From Allomuricauda sp. (GTDB taxonomy: Bacteria > Bacteroidota > Bacteroidia > Flavobacteriales > Flavobacteriaceae), in the NCBI GenBank assembly GCA_028289745.1, contig JANQOD010000093.1, forward strand, positions 1 through 10,162: 10,162 nt of DNA. The letters run 5' to 3'. The notes below the pieces were generated by a model. The model was not told the DNA's origin. It did not search any database and worked only from the letters and a program-made list of their open reading frames with translations. Below are positions 1 to 7,692 of this stretch, piece after piece. Every line of letters starts with the position of its first letter. The stretch's first letter is position 1. Made by a program: the position numbers and the translations under genes.

Positions 1-97
1 ACGGGGCCCACCCCTTCCCATACCGAACAGGGTAGTTAAGCCCGTCAGCGCCGATGGTACTGCCACAACAGGTGGGAGAGTAGGTCGCCGCCTTCTT
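1..97 (+). rRNA. rrf: 5S ribosomal RNA, 3' part (5' end outside the window)
   Basis: This is the 3' three quarters of a 5S rRNA gene, the RNA of the large ribosomal subunit's central protuberance. The conserved loop region CATACCGAACAGGG (about 19-32), the run AAGCCCGTCAGCGCCGATGGTACTG in the middle, and GGGAGAGTAGGTCGCCGCC near the end are typical of bacterial 5S. Roughly 25-30 nt of the 5' end, including the first strand of helix I, lie left of the window. The 3' strand of helix I is GTCGCCGCC-TTCTTT, so the mature 3' end is near 93-97; the exact end is not visible. It is presumably the last gene of a 16S-23S-5S operon, and a hairpin terminator follows directly. Confidence 0.95.
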
Positions 98-100
98 TGA

Positions 101-134
101 ACCCCGACTTCCATAAGGAATGTCGGGGTTTTTT
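101..134 (+). terminator. Rho-independent terminator of the rRNA operon
   Basis: ACCCCGAC (101-108) pairs perfectly with GTCGGGGT (122-129). The inner TTCC (109-112) and GGAA (117-120) extend the stem across one bulged T at 121, around an ATAA loop. A run of T follows at 129-134, with more T at 136-139. This is a classic intrinsic terminator directly after the 5S gene. On the other strand the same hairpin sits 20 nt past the gltD stop codon. It could also stop gltBD transcripts, but there it is followed by TTCAAAG rather than a T run, so that role is weaker. Confidence 0.9.
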
Positions 135-148
135 ATTTTGTGAACATT

Positions 149-1615
149 TTATACTCTTGGTAAGTCACCTTCCCCTTTTAGAGGAAGATTCGACGTGCCC
201 GTCAAGAAGACATCTATATGGTGGGCTGCTTGCCTGCCTTCAGAAATGGCCCAAACAATCAGTGATTGCCCTCTTCGCTGATCGCCGGCCACAAACACAC
301 TGTCGATGTTTGTCCTATAATCTTTTGCAGAAGCCTTGATGTTGGTTCTTGGGTCGATTTCAAGGCCTAGTTGCTCGGCAATGGTCGTTTCAGAGCCCGT
401 GAAACCCAATGCCAAAAGTGCCAACTCACATTTCCACTTCTTTTCGGTGCCGGGCACTTCTTTCAACACAGGTCTTTCACCAGGCTTGGTGATCCATTCT
501 ACTTCAGCGGTCACCAACCCTTTTAGATTTCCATCCTTATCACCGACAAATTTCTTGGTCGAGATACTGAATACCCGCTCGGCCCCCTCTTTGTGTGAAG
601 AACTGGTACGTAGCCTCATGGGCCAAAACGGCCAAGGTTGGTGTTCGGGCCTGCCTATGGTCGCCTTGGGCATGATCTCAAAATTGGTCACTGATTTTGC
701 CCCCTGACGGATAGATGTGCCGATACAATCAGATCCCGTATCACCCCCTCCGATGACAATGACATCTTTGTCCGTCGCTAGAATTTCTTCCCCCAAGTCT
801 TTGGTGCCATCGACCCTACGATTGTTTTGTGGTAAGAAATCCATTGCTTGCACCACTCCTTTTAAATCGCTACCGGGTATAGGTAGATTTCTTTTGACCG
901 TTGCACCCCCACAAAGCAAAAGGGCATCATGGTCAGATTTCAATACCGTGGCATCGACATCGACACCAATATGTTGATTGGTTTTAAAACTAATGCCCTC
1001 TTCTTCCATTATTTTCAGACGACGGTCAATGAGATGTTTTTCCATCTTAAAATCAGGGATGCCATAGCGAAGCAATCCTCCGATTTTTTCATCTCGTTCA
1101 TACACGGTTACCGAATGGCCTGCACGGTTCAACTGCTGTGCGGCGGCCAAACCGGCAGGGCCTGAACCCACAATGGCGACTTTTTTGCCTGTTCTGGTCT
1201 GTGGCGGTCTTGGCTTTATCCATCCTTTTTTAAAGGCTACCTCTGTAATGTTCTTCTCAATGTTTTCAATGGATACGGGGTCTTCGTTAATGCCTAAAAC
1301 ACAAGCTTCCTCACAGGGCGCAGGGCATAACCTGCCCGTAAATTCTGGAAAGTTATTGGTAGCGTGCAGAATTTCTGAAGCTTTTTCCCATTTTCCACGA
1401 TAGACGGCATCATTGAAATCAGGAATCAAATTACCCAAGGGGCAGCCACTGTGGCAGAAAGGAATACCACAATCCATACATCGGGCACCTTGATTCTGCA
1501 GTTCTTTTTCTTTGAGCGGTCTGGTAAACTCTTTATAGTGCTTGATACGCTCTTTGACAGGGGCATAAACCTCGTCTTGTCGCTCGTACTCCATAAATCC
1601 GGTAATCTTTCCCAT
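149..1615 (-). CDS. gltD: Glutamate synthase [NADPH], small (beta) subunit
   Basis: GltD is the FAD subunit that takes electrons from NADPH and passes them through iron-sulfur clusters to GltB, so that glutamine plus 2-oxoglutarate yields two glutamates. The 488-residue length is normal for the family. An N-terminal cluster-binding region holds C46, C49, C54 and C58 (CMDCGIPFCHSGC) and C97, C101 and C105 (CPAPCEEAC). The FAD Rossmann motif is GSGPAG at 150-155, the NADPH site is GGGDTG at 289-294, and the C-terminal FAD motif is AGDQRRGQS at about 443-451. The ATG lies 9 nt downstream of the gltB stop, so the two genes are one operon and probably translationally coupled. No Shine-Dalgarno sequence is visible, as is usual in Bacteroidota. 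The gene converges on the rRNA operon. Related FAD/NADPH modules occur in other oxidoreductases, but pairing with gltB settles the role. Confidence 0.97.
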   Translation of the reverse strand: MGKITGFMEYERQDEVYAPVKERIKHYKEFTRPLKEKELQNQGARCMDCGIPFCHSGCPLGNLIPDFNDAVYRGKWEKASEILHATNNFPEFTGRLCPAPCEEACVLGINEDPVSIENIEKNITEVAFKKGWIKPRPPQTRTGKKVAIVGSGPAGLAAAQQLNRAGHSVTVYERDEKIGGLLRYGIPDFKMEKHLIDRRLKIMEEEGISFKTNQHIGVDVDATVLKSDHDALLLCGGATVKRNLPIPGSDLKGVVQAMDFLPQNNRRVDGTKDLGEEILATDKDVIVIGGGDTGSDCIGTSIRQGAKSVTNFEIMPKATIGRPEHQPWPFWPMRLRTSSSHKEGAERVFSISTKKFVGDKDGNLKGLVTAEVEWITKPGERPVLKEVPGTEKKWKCELALLALGFTGSETTIAEQLGLEIDPRTNIKASAKDYRTNIDSVFVAGDQRRGQSLIVWAISEGRQAAHHIDVFLTGTSNLPLKGEGDLPRV

Positions 1616-1624
1616 TACAATCGA

Positions 1625-4600
1625 TTATAAGGTTTCCAATTGTTCTTTTTCCAATCTGATCAATGCTTGCCGATATTCTTCGGGGAATACCTTGATGAAT
1701 TTCGAAAGGCAGCTTTCCCAATTTTCCAAAATCCGCTGAGCTAACGGACTCAATGTTGCATTATAATGGTTTTCGATCAGTTCACGTAATTCCCTGATAT
1801 CGTTGTCTTCTTCAACGGCCAGTAAATTCAGGGCTTCGCCGTTGCAATTCTTTGTAAAGGAACCATCTTCATCAAAAACATAAGCGATACCGCCGCTCAT
1901 GCCTGCCCCAAAATTTCGACCTACTTTGCCAAGAATCACGGCAACTCCCCCCGTCATGTATTCACAGCCATGATCACCAATACCTTCGACCACGGCCTTG
2001 GCACCGGAATTTCTGACACAAAAGCGCTCACCTGCCTTACCATTGATATAGGCTTCACCAGAAGTGGCACCATATAGCGTCACGTTGCCCGTTATGATAT
2101 TCTCTTCGGGCACCAGCGTTGATTTGTCGGGAACTTTGATGATCAATTTGGCACCTGATAGCCCTTTTCCCAAATAATCATTGGTATTTCCGTTGACGAC
2201 CATGGTAAGGCCTTTTGTGGCAAAGGCCCCAAAGCTTTGACCGGCAGACCCTATGAAATTGATTTTAAGGGTGTTGTGCGGTAATCCCTCGGCGCCATAA
2301 ATTTTTGATATCTCATTGCTGATTATGGCACCTACCGCCCTATCGGTATTTTTTATGGGGAATTCAAGGGTTGTCTTTTCCTTTCTGAACAATGCCGGAT
2401 GTGCCTTGGCGATGATAGCAAACTCAATCGAGTTTTCAATACCGTGATACTGCTTTTCGCTATTATAGAATTTGGTACCCTCGGGCACTTCTACTTTGTA
2501 AAGTATGGGCGTCAGGTCAACACCTGCGGCCTTGTAATGTTCAATGGCCTTTTTTCTATTTAGTTTATGTACCTGCCCCACCATCTCGTTAACGGTTCTG
2601 AAACCTAATTTGGCCATTATTTCTTGAAGTTCTCGAGCGATGAAGTACATGTAGTTGACTACATGTTCTGGTTTGCCCTTGAACTTTTTGCGCAATTCAG
2701 GGTTTTGGGTCGCAATGCCCACCGGACAGGTATTCAAGTGGCAAACACGCATCATGATACAACCTGAAGCCACCAAGGGTGCAGTGGCAAAACCAAATTC
2801 TTCGGCACCTAAAAGGCAGGCTATCGCCACATCACGGCCAGTTTTCAATTGACCATCACATTCTAATACGACGCGATTTCGTAAACCGTTCAATACAAGT
2901 GTCTGTTGGGCTTCACCAATACCAAGTTCCCAAGGTAGGCCCGCATGTTTCAATGAGGTTAATGGAGAGGCTCCCGTACCACCGTCAAATCCAGAAATCA
3001 AGATAACATCGGCCTTGGCTTTGGCAACACCGGCCGCCACGGTACCCACACCCACTTCAGATACCAATTTCACATTGATCCTCGCATCGCGATTGGCAGA
3101 TTTCAAATCATAGATAAGTTGTGATAAATCTTCAATCGAATAAATATCGTGATGTGGGGGTGGTGATATCAACCCAACATACGGGGTAGAATTTCTGGTC
3201 TTTGCGATGGCAGGGTTCACTTTCGGACCTGGTAATTGACCGCCTTCACCGGGCTTGGCACCCTGCGCCATTTTAATCTGGATCTCTTGGGCACTGGCCA
3301 GATAATTTGAGGTTACCCCAAACCTGCCCGAGGCCACTTGCTTTATGGCACTGTTGCGCCAATCACCAGATTGGTTTCTGTAGAACCGATCGGCATCTTC
3401 GCCACCTTCTCCCGAATTGCTCTTTCCGCCTATACGGTTCATGGCGATTGCAAGGTTCTCATGGGCTTCTTTGCTGATACTTCCGTATGACATGGCCCCA
3501 GTCTTGAAACGCTTCACGATTTCTGTCCATGGTTCGACTTCTTCGATGGCTATTGGGTCAAAATTCGAAAACTCAAATAATCCTCGTATGGTCATGAGAT
3601 TTTTTGATTGTTCATTGACCATTTCGGAGAATTCTTTATAGGTGGCCGGCTCGTTGTTTCTGACCGCTTTTTGCAGCGTGGCCACACTCAATGGATTGAA
3701 CATATGCTTCTCACCATTGCGCCGCCAACGGTACTCGCCCCCGATCTCAATGTCAAGGGTGGCTGCAATACCTCCATTTTTGAATGCCTTTTTGTGTCGT
3801 CTGGCAATTTCTTTTTCAATTTCATATAAACCGATTCCCTGTATTCTGGTCGGGGTGTTCGGAAAATACTTATCGACTACTTTGGTGTTTAGGCCTATAC
3901 ATTCAAATAATTGTGATCCCCTATATGAGTTTAAGGTAGAAATACCGATTTTGTTCATCACCTTGAGAATACCTTTGCCAATGGCCTTATTATAATTTTT
4001 GATGGCTTGGTCAAAAGTGTATTCGGTGATATCATTGTCTTTGATTTGCTGATCGATGATCTCGTTCACCATATAGGGGTTGATGGCACTGGCCCCAAAA
4101 CCGAACAAGAGAGCAAAATGATGTACTTCCCTAGGTTCTGCCGATTCGACAATGATGCTCAATTTAGAACGTTTTTTCAGTCTGCTAAGGCCACTGTTCA
4201 CATAAGAACATGCCAGCAATGCTGGAATGGGAGCCATTTCTTTGCTGATCATCCTGTCAGAAAGTATGATGATGTTGGCGCCTTCATCAGCAGCTTTTGA
4301 GGCTTGGTCTAAAATGGAATCAAGTGCCTCTTCAAGGCCGTTATGGCCTTTTTCGATTTCATAGAGCATGGAAATGGAGACTACCTGATAATCTGGACTT
4401 GAATCATAGTTCTTGATTTTGTCCAGATCCTCTTTGGAAATCACCGGATTTTGAATCTTCAGTTTTCGACAGTGCAGTTCATCAATATCAAAGATATTTT
4501 GGTCACTGCCCAAGGTAAGGCTGATATCACAGATCAATTCTTCCCTGATACCGTCCAGGGGTGGGTTGGTAACCTGTGCGAACAGTTGTTTGAAATAATT

Positions 4601-6133
4601 ATAGATCAGCTGCGGGCGCTCAGAAAGCACCGCGATAGGCGTATCTGATCCCATAGACCCAATAGGCTCCTTTCCATTCTTGGCCATGGGCAGGATAATG
4701 GTGTTGATATCTTCTAAGGTATAGCCAAATGCCGAACTACGTGTTTCTATGGGAAATTCACCAAAAAACAATGGGCAATCATTGTAGGGAATGTCCCTCA
4801 GATGCACCAAATTATTTTTCAGCCATTTTTTATAGGGATGTTGCTTGGCGATATCTTCCTTGATCTCTTCATCATTTACGATTCGTCCCTCTTCCATATT
4901 GACCAAAAACATCTTGCCGGGCTCTAGTCTGCCGTGAAATTCTATTTCTTCGGGTTGAAGGTCTACGACACCTGTCTCAGACGACATGATGACATAGCCC
5001 TTTTTGGTCACTGAATACCTTGAGGGGCGCAGGCCGTTCCTATCCAAGACCGCACCGATGTAATTTCCATCGGTAAATGGAATGGATGCCGGACCGTCCC
5101 AAGGCTCCATCAAGCAAGAATTGTACTCATAGAAGGCCTTTTTCGATTCAGACATCTCCGGATTTTTTTCCCAAGCTTCGGGCACGAGCATCATCATTAC
5201 TTCTGGCAATGAACGGCCGGTCATCAAAAGTAGCTCTACGACCATGTCCATACTGGCAGAGTCAGATTTGTCCGGTAACACAACAGGAAGAATGTGCTTT
5301 ATTTCATCGCCGAACCATTCACTTTTCATGAGCTCTTGTCGCGAGCGCATACGGGCCACATTGCCTCTCAGTGTATTGATCTCTCCGTTGTGGCACATAT
5401 AACGGAAAGGTTGTGCCAAATCCCAAGTGGGGAAGGTATTGGTCGAAAAGCGTTGGTGCACCAATGCCAATCGGGTGACCACTCTCAGGTCTAATAGGTC
5501 TTCATAGTACCTACTGATGTCATTGGGCATCAAAAGCCCTTTGAAAATGATGATTTTGGTCGAAAGGCTTGGTACATAAAAAAATGCCGATTGCGATAAT
5601 TGTGATTCGATGATGGAGTGCTCGGTCACCTTTCTGGCTATGAAAAGCTTTAGGTTGAACTGAAAATCATCTTCACTATCACCTTTGGCAACAAAAAGTT
5701 GTTTTACAAAAGGCTCGGTCTCGGCCGCTATTTGGCCCGGCACAGCTTTGTTGACGGGTACATTGCGCCACCCGAGCAATTCAAGACCTTGCCCTTTGAT
5801 ATTTTCTTCAAATATTTTGATACAATGGTTTCGCTGGTTTTCTTTCTGTGGAAGGAATACGTTGCTTACAGCGTAATTACCGGGTTCAGGCAGTTCAAAA
5901 GCGCAAACATCACTGAAAAAATCATGGGGTATATCGATTAAAATACCGGCGCCATCACCGGTTTTGCCATCGGCGCTGACGGCACCCCTGTGCTCTAGTT
6001 TGTCAAGAATCTCCAATGCCTTGTGGATGATATCGTTCGATCGCTCTCCTCTAAGGCTACAGATAAATCCCGCTCCACAATTGTCATGTTCAAACTCTGG
6101 GAGATAAAGTCCTTGTCGTTCTAGCTTCATCAT
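1625..6133 (-). CDS. gltB: Glutamate synthase, large (alpha) subunit
   Basis: GltB is the 1502-residue catalytic subunit of GOGAT, which with glutamine synthetase assimilates ammonium in the cytoplasm. All family domains are present in order. The type II amidotransferase domain (about 19-430) begins at C19 in DNCGAGF. By family knowledge the first 18 residues are a propeptide, removed to expose this nucleophile. HQRFSTNTFPTWD lies near 227-239 and HNGEINTLRGN near 246-256. The linking central domain (about 470-780) contains MGSDTPIAVLSERPQ. The FMN/2-oxoglutarate synthase domain (about 850-1220) has MSYGSISKEAH from M881, QGAKPGEGGQLPG and SGFDGGTGASP. The 3Fe-4S cysteines are C1125, C1131 and C1136 (C-x5-C-x4-C), at the family spacing. 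The C-terminal glycine-rich beta-helix domain (about 1290-1450) starts at GSAGQSFGAF. The start is one of two adjacent ATGs (6133 or 6130). gltD follows after 9 nt. No frameshift or missing key residue was seen. Confidence 0.98.
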   Translation of the reverse strand: MMKLERQGLYLPEFEHDNCGAGFICSLRGERSNDIIHKALEILDKLEHRGAVSADGKTGDGAGILIDIPHDFFSDVCAFELPEPGNYAVSNVFLPQKENQRNHCIKIFEENIKGQGLELLGWRNVPVNKAVPGQIAAETEPFVKQLFVAKGDSEDDFQFNLKLFIARKVTEHSIIESQLSQSAFFYVPSLSTKIIIFKGLLMPNDISRYYEDLLDLRVVTRLALVHQRFSTNTFPTWDLAQPFRYMCHNGEINTLRGNVARMRSRQELMKSEWFGDEIKHILPVVLPDKSDSASMDMVVELLLMTGRSLPEVMMMLVPEAWEKNPEMSESKKAFYEYNSCLMEPWDGPASIPFTDGNYIGAVLDRNGLRPSRYSVTKKGYVIMSSETGVVDLQPEEIEFHGRLEPGKMFLVNMEEGRIVNDEEIKEDIAKQHPYKKWLKNNLVHLRDIPYNDCPLFFGEFPIETRSSAFGYTLEDINTIILPMAKNGKEPIGSMGSDTPIAVLSERPQLIYNYFKQLFAQVTNPPLDGIREELICDISLTLGSDQNIFDIDELHCRKLKIQNPVISKEDLDKIKNYDSSPDYQVVSISMLYEIEKGHNGLEEALDSILDQASKAADEGANIIILSDRMISKEMAPIPALLACSYVNSGLSRLKKRSKLSIIVESAEPREVHHFALLFGFGASAINPYMVNEIIDQQIKDNDITEYTFDQAIKNYNKAIGKGILKVMNKIGISTLNSYRGSQLFECIGLNTKVVDKYFPNTPTRIQGIGLYEIEKEIARRHKKAFKNGGIAATLDIEIGGEYRWRRNGEKHMFNPLSVATLQKAVRNNEPATYKEFSEMVNEQSKNLMTIRGLFEFSNFDPIAIEEVEPWTEIVKRFKTGAMSYGSISKEAHENLAIAMNRIGGKSNSGEGGEDADRFYRNQSGDWRNSAIKQVASGRFGVTSNYLASAQEIQIKMAQGAKPGEGGQLPGPKVNPAIAKTRNSTPYVGLISPPPHHDIYSIEDLSQLIYDLKSANRDARINVKLVSEVGVGTVAAGVAKAKADVILISGFDGGTGASPLTSLKHAGLPWELGIGEAQQTLVLNGLRNRVVLECDGQLKTGRDVAIACLLGAEEFGFATAPLVASGCIMMRVCHLNTCPVGIATQNPELRKKFKGKPEHVVNYMYFIARELQEIMAKLGFRTVNEMVGQVHKLNRKKAIEHYKAAGVDLTPILYKVEVPEGTKFYNSEKQYHGIENSIEFAIIAKAHPALFRKEKTTLEFPIKNTDRAVGAIISNEISKIYGAEGLPHNTLKINFIGSAGQSFGAFATKGLTMVVNGNTNDYLGKGLSGAKLIIKVPDKSTLVPEENIITGNVTLYGATSGEAYINGKAGERFCVRNSGAKAVVEGIGDHGCEYMTGGVAVILGKVGRNFGAGMSGGIAYVFDEDGSFTKNCNGEALNLLAVEEDNDIRELRELIENHYNATLSPLAQRILENWESCLSKFIKVFPEEYRQALIRLEKEQLETL

Positions 6134-6156
6134 TAAGATATTTCGGGTAAAACATC

Positions 6157-6164
6157 CTAAATTA
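6157..6164 (-). promoter_or_regulatory. Possible -7 box of the gltBD promoter
   Basis: Read on the minus strand, TAATTTAG differs at one position from the Bacteroidota -7 consensus TAnnTTTG. It lies 23 nt before the gltB start. A TTTTTG sits upstream, but 24 nt away, slightly longer than the usual spacing of about 19-21. Transcription of gltBD must start somewhere in this 175-bp AT-rich gap or read through from the acyl-CoA dehydrogenase gene. This site is the best candidate I see, but it is weak. Confidence 0.3.
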
Positions 6165-6240
6165 TGAATAAAAATTAACCATTTAGAACAAAAACAATGG
6201 AATAATCAATGTTTGAATCAAAACACAAAAAAATATGCAA

Positions 6241-6255
6241 TTTGAAAATTTCAAA
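6241..6255. repeat. AT-rich inverted repeat in the gltB upstream gap
   Basis: TTTGAAA and TTTCAAA form 7-nt perfect inverted arms around a single central A. On the minus strand this lies about 54 nt beyond the acyl-CoA dehydrogenase stop and is followed by TTGCATATTTTTTT, so it could be a weak intrinsic terminator for that gene. It could equally be a regulator-binding palindrome upstream of gltB. The stem has only one G-C pair per arm, so chance in AT-rich DNA is also possible. The rest of the 6134-6308 gap shows no gene. Confidence 0.3.
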
Positions 6256-6308
6256 GGGAATATTTTGCCATTTTGACAATTGTGATTTCGACAAACTGAT
6301 GCTAGCAC

Positions 6309-7451
6309 CTAGTTTTTTAAAATGCTTCTCGAAATGACGATTTTCTGAATTTCTGAAGTGCCCTCATATATTTGGGTGATCTTGGCATCGCGCATCATTC
6401 GCTCGACATGATAATCTTTTACGAAACCATTGCCACCGTGGATCTGTACGGCTTCGACTGTGGTTTCCATGGCCACCTCTGAGGCGTGCAGTTTGGCCAT
6501 GGCGCCCGATAGATCGTAATTTTCACCCTTGTCTTTATCGCATGCCGCTTTGTAGACCAAATGGCGGGCAGCTTGAATTTTGGTGTGCATATCGGCCAAT
6601 TTGAAAGCTATCGCCTGATGATTGGCAATTTCTGTACCGAAAGCCTTTCGTTCTTTTGCGTATTTCAGCGACAGTTCATAGGCGCCGGCGGCAATACCAA
6701 GTGCTTGGGCCGCAATACCGATTCTGCCCCCTGCCAATGTTTTCATCGCAAATTTGAAGCCGAAACCATCTTCACCGACACGGTTCTCTTTCGGCACCTT
6801 TACATCGTTAAAGTTCAAAGAGTGGGTGTCGCTTCCCCGAATGCCCAATTTGTTTTCTTTTGGGCCAATTTCAAAACCCTCCATTCCCTTTTCCACAATC
6901 AGTGCATTAATGCCCTTATGCCCTTTCTCGACATCGGTCTGTGCAATGACCAGATAGATTTCGGCAGCGTTTCCGTTGGTGATCCAATTTTTGGTGCCGT
7001 TCAGCACATAATGGTCTCCTTTATCGATTGCCGTGGTCTTTTGCGAAGTAGCATCGCTACCGGCCTCTGGTTCTGACAGACAAAAGGCCCCGATAACTTC
7101 ACCAGAGGCCAAACGGGTAAGGTATTTTTCTTTTTGTTCTTCTGTACCAAAAGTCTCTAATCCCCAACAGACCAAAGAATTGTTGACCGATACGATGACC
7201 GATGCGGAAGCATCGATTTTCGATAGCTCTTCCATGACCAGTACATATGACAAGGTATCCAGTCCACTGCCCCCATATTTGGGGTTGACCATCATGCCCA
7301 TGAAGCCCAATTCAGCCATTTTTTTTACTTGCTCTGTAGGAAATTTTTGTTGATCGTCACGTTCAATGACCCCCGGAAGCAATTCGGTCTGTGAAAAGTC
7401 TCGTGCAGCTTGCTGTATCATCAACTGCTCTTCTGAAAAGGTAAAATCCAT
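6309..7451 (-). CDS. Acyl-CoA dehydrogenase (short-chain/butyryl type)
   Basis: This is a 380-residue flavoenzyme of the acyl-CoA dehydrogenase family. It oxidises acyl-CoA to trans-2-enoyl-CoA with FAD and passes electrons to electron-transfer flavoprotein, in fatty-acid or branched-chain amino-acid breakdown. Visible signatures are CLSEPEAGSD (124-133), the first family motif that contacts flavin and substrate; ERKAFG (267-272); and QIHGGNGFVKDYHVERMMRD (336-355), the second motif. IYEGTSEIQ follows, with E363 at the catalytic-base position of short-chain and butyryl-CoA dehydrogenases. The exact chain-length preference cannot be read from sequence. I chose the ATG at 7451 (MDFTFSEEQ). A longer reading from a TTG at 7484 would start inside the predicted -7 promoter box and adds 11 residues unlike the family N terminus. 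The gene is transcribed divergently from nhaD and has its own promoter candidate. Confidence 0.93.
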   Translation of the reverse strand: MDFTFSEEQLMIQQAARDFSQTELLPGVIERDDQQKFPTEQVKKMAELGFMGMMVNPKYGGSGLDTLSYVLVMEELSKIDASASVIVSVNNSLVCWGLETFGTEEQKEKYLTRLASGEVIGAFCLSEPEAGSDATSQKTTAIDKGDHYVLNGTKNWITNGNAAEIYLVIAQTDVEKGHKGINALIVEKGMEGFEIGPKENKLGIRGSDTHSLNFNDVKVPKENRVGEDGFGFKFAMKTLAGGRIGIAAQALGIAAGAYELSLKYAKERKAFGTEIANHQAIAFKLADMHTKIQAARHLVYKAACDKDKGENYDLSGAMAKLHASEVAMETTVEAVQIHGGNGFVKDYHVERMMRDAKITQIYEGTSEIQKIVISRSILKN

Positions 7452-7481
7452 AATAGTTGTAAAATGAACAAAATAGCGGTG

Positions 7482-7513
7482 CAAATATACAGTTTCGCTG
7501 CGTCATTTTCAGA
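7482..7513 (-). promoter_or_regulatory. Bacteroidota-type promoter for the acyl-CoA dehydrogenase gene
   Basis: On the minus strand TATATTTG (7489-7482) matches the Bacteroidota -7 consensus TAnnTTTG exactly. TCTG (7513-7510) lies 20 nt upstream, one mismatch from the -33 TTTG. Transcription would start near 7475, giving a leader of about 25 nt before the ATG at 7451. This makes the upstream TTG at 7484 an unlikely start, because it falls within the -7 box. Confidence 0.6.
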
Positions 7514-7611
7514 AAACATCCCTTCAAAATGCGAATTGCGCAAACGACCATTTTATCTGAAATGCTGAATGGCTTTAAGAAAAGCTTAATTTCTTCATTT
7601 CAAAGAATCGG

Positions 7612-7644
7612 TTTGTGCTAGAAAGGCTTTTTTGAATATCTTTA
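7612..7644 (+). promoter_or_regulatory. Bacteroidota-type promoter for nhaD
   Basis: TTTG (7612-7615) and TATCTTTA (7637-7644, one mismatch to TAnnTTTG) are separated by 21 nt, within the usual spacing. A start of transcription near 7651 would leave a leader of about 40 nt before the ATG at 7693. The stretch between this promoter and the divergent one (about 7514-7611) contains an 8-bp palindrome TTGCGCAA (7536-7543) and a short imperfect stem, neither convincing as an operator. Confidence 0.5.
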
Positions 7645-7692
7645 GCCTCATACGACATCTTGTCTGTTGTTGACGATAAAACCAACTTCTAT

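Noticed and set aside
336..707. 123-codon plus-strand frame and similar frames opposite gltD and gltB
   Set aside because: They are fully antisense to intact gltD/gltB and have no domain or promoter support.
6561..7076. 171-codon open frame on the plus strand inside the acyl-CoA dehydrogenase gene
   Set aside because: It lies wholly antisense to a gene with clear family motifs, and its translation shows no recognisable domain. It is a shadow frame.
7660..7692. TTG start extending NhaD by 11 residues
   Set aside because: The extension is hydrophilic, starts almost at the predicted transcription start, and the ATG at 7693 gives the expected family N terminus.
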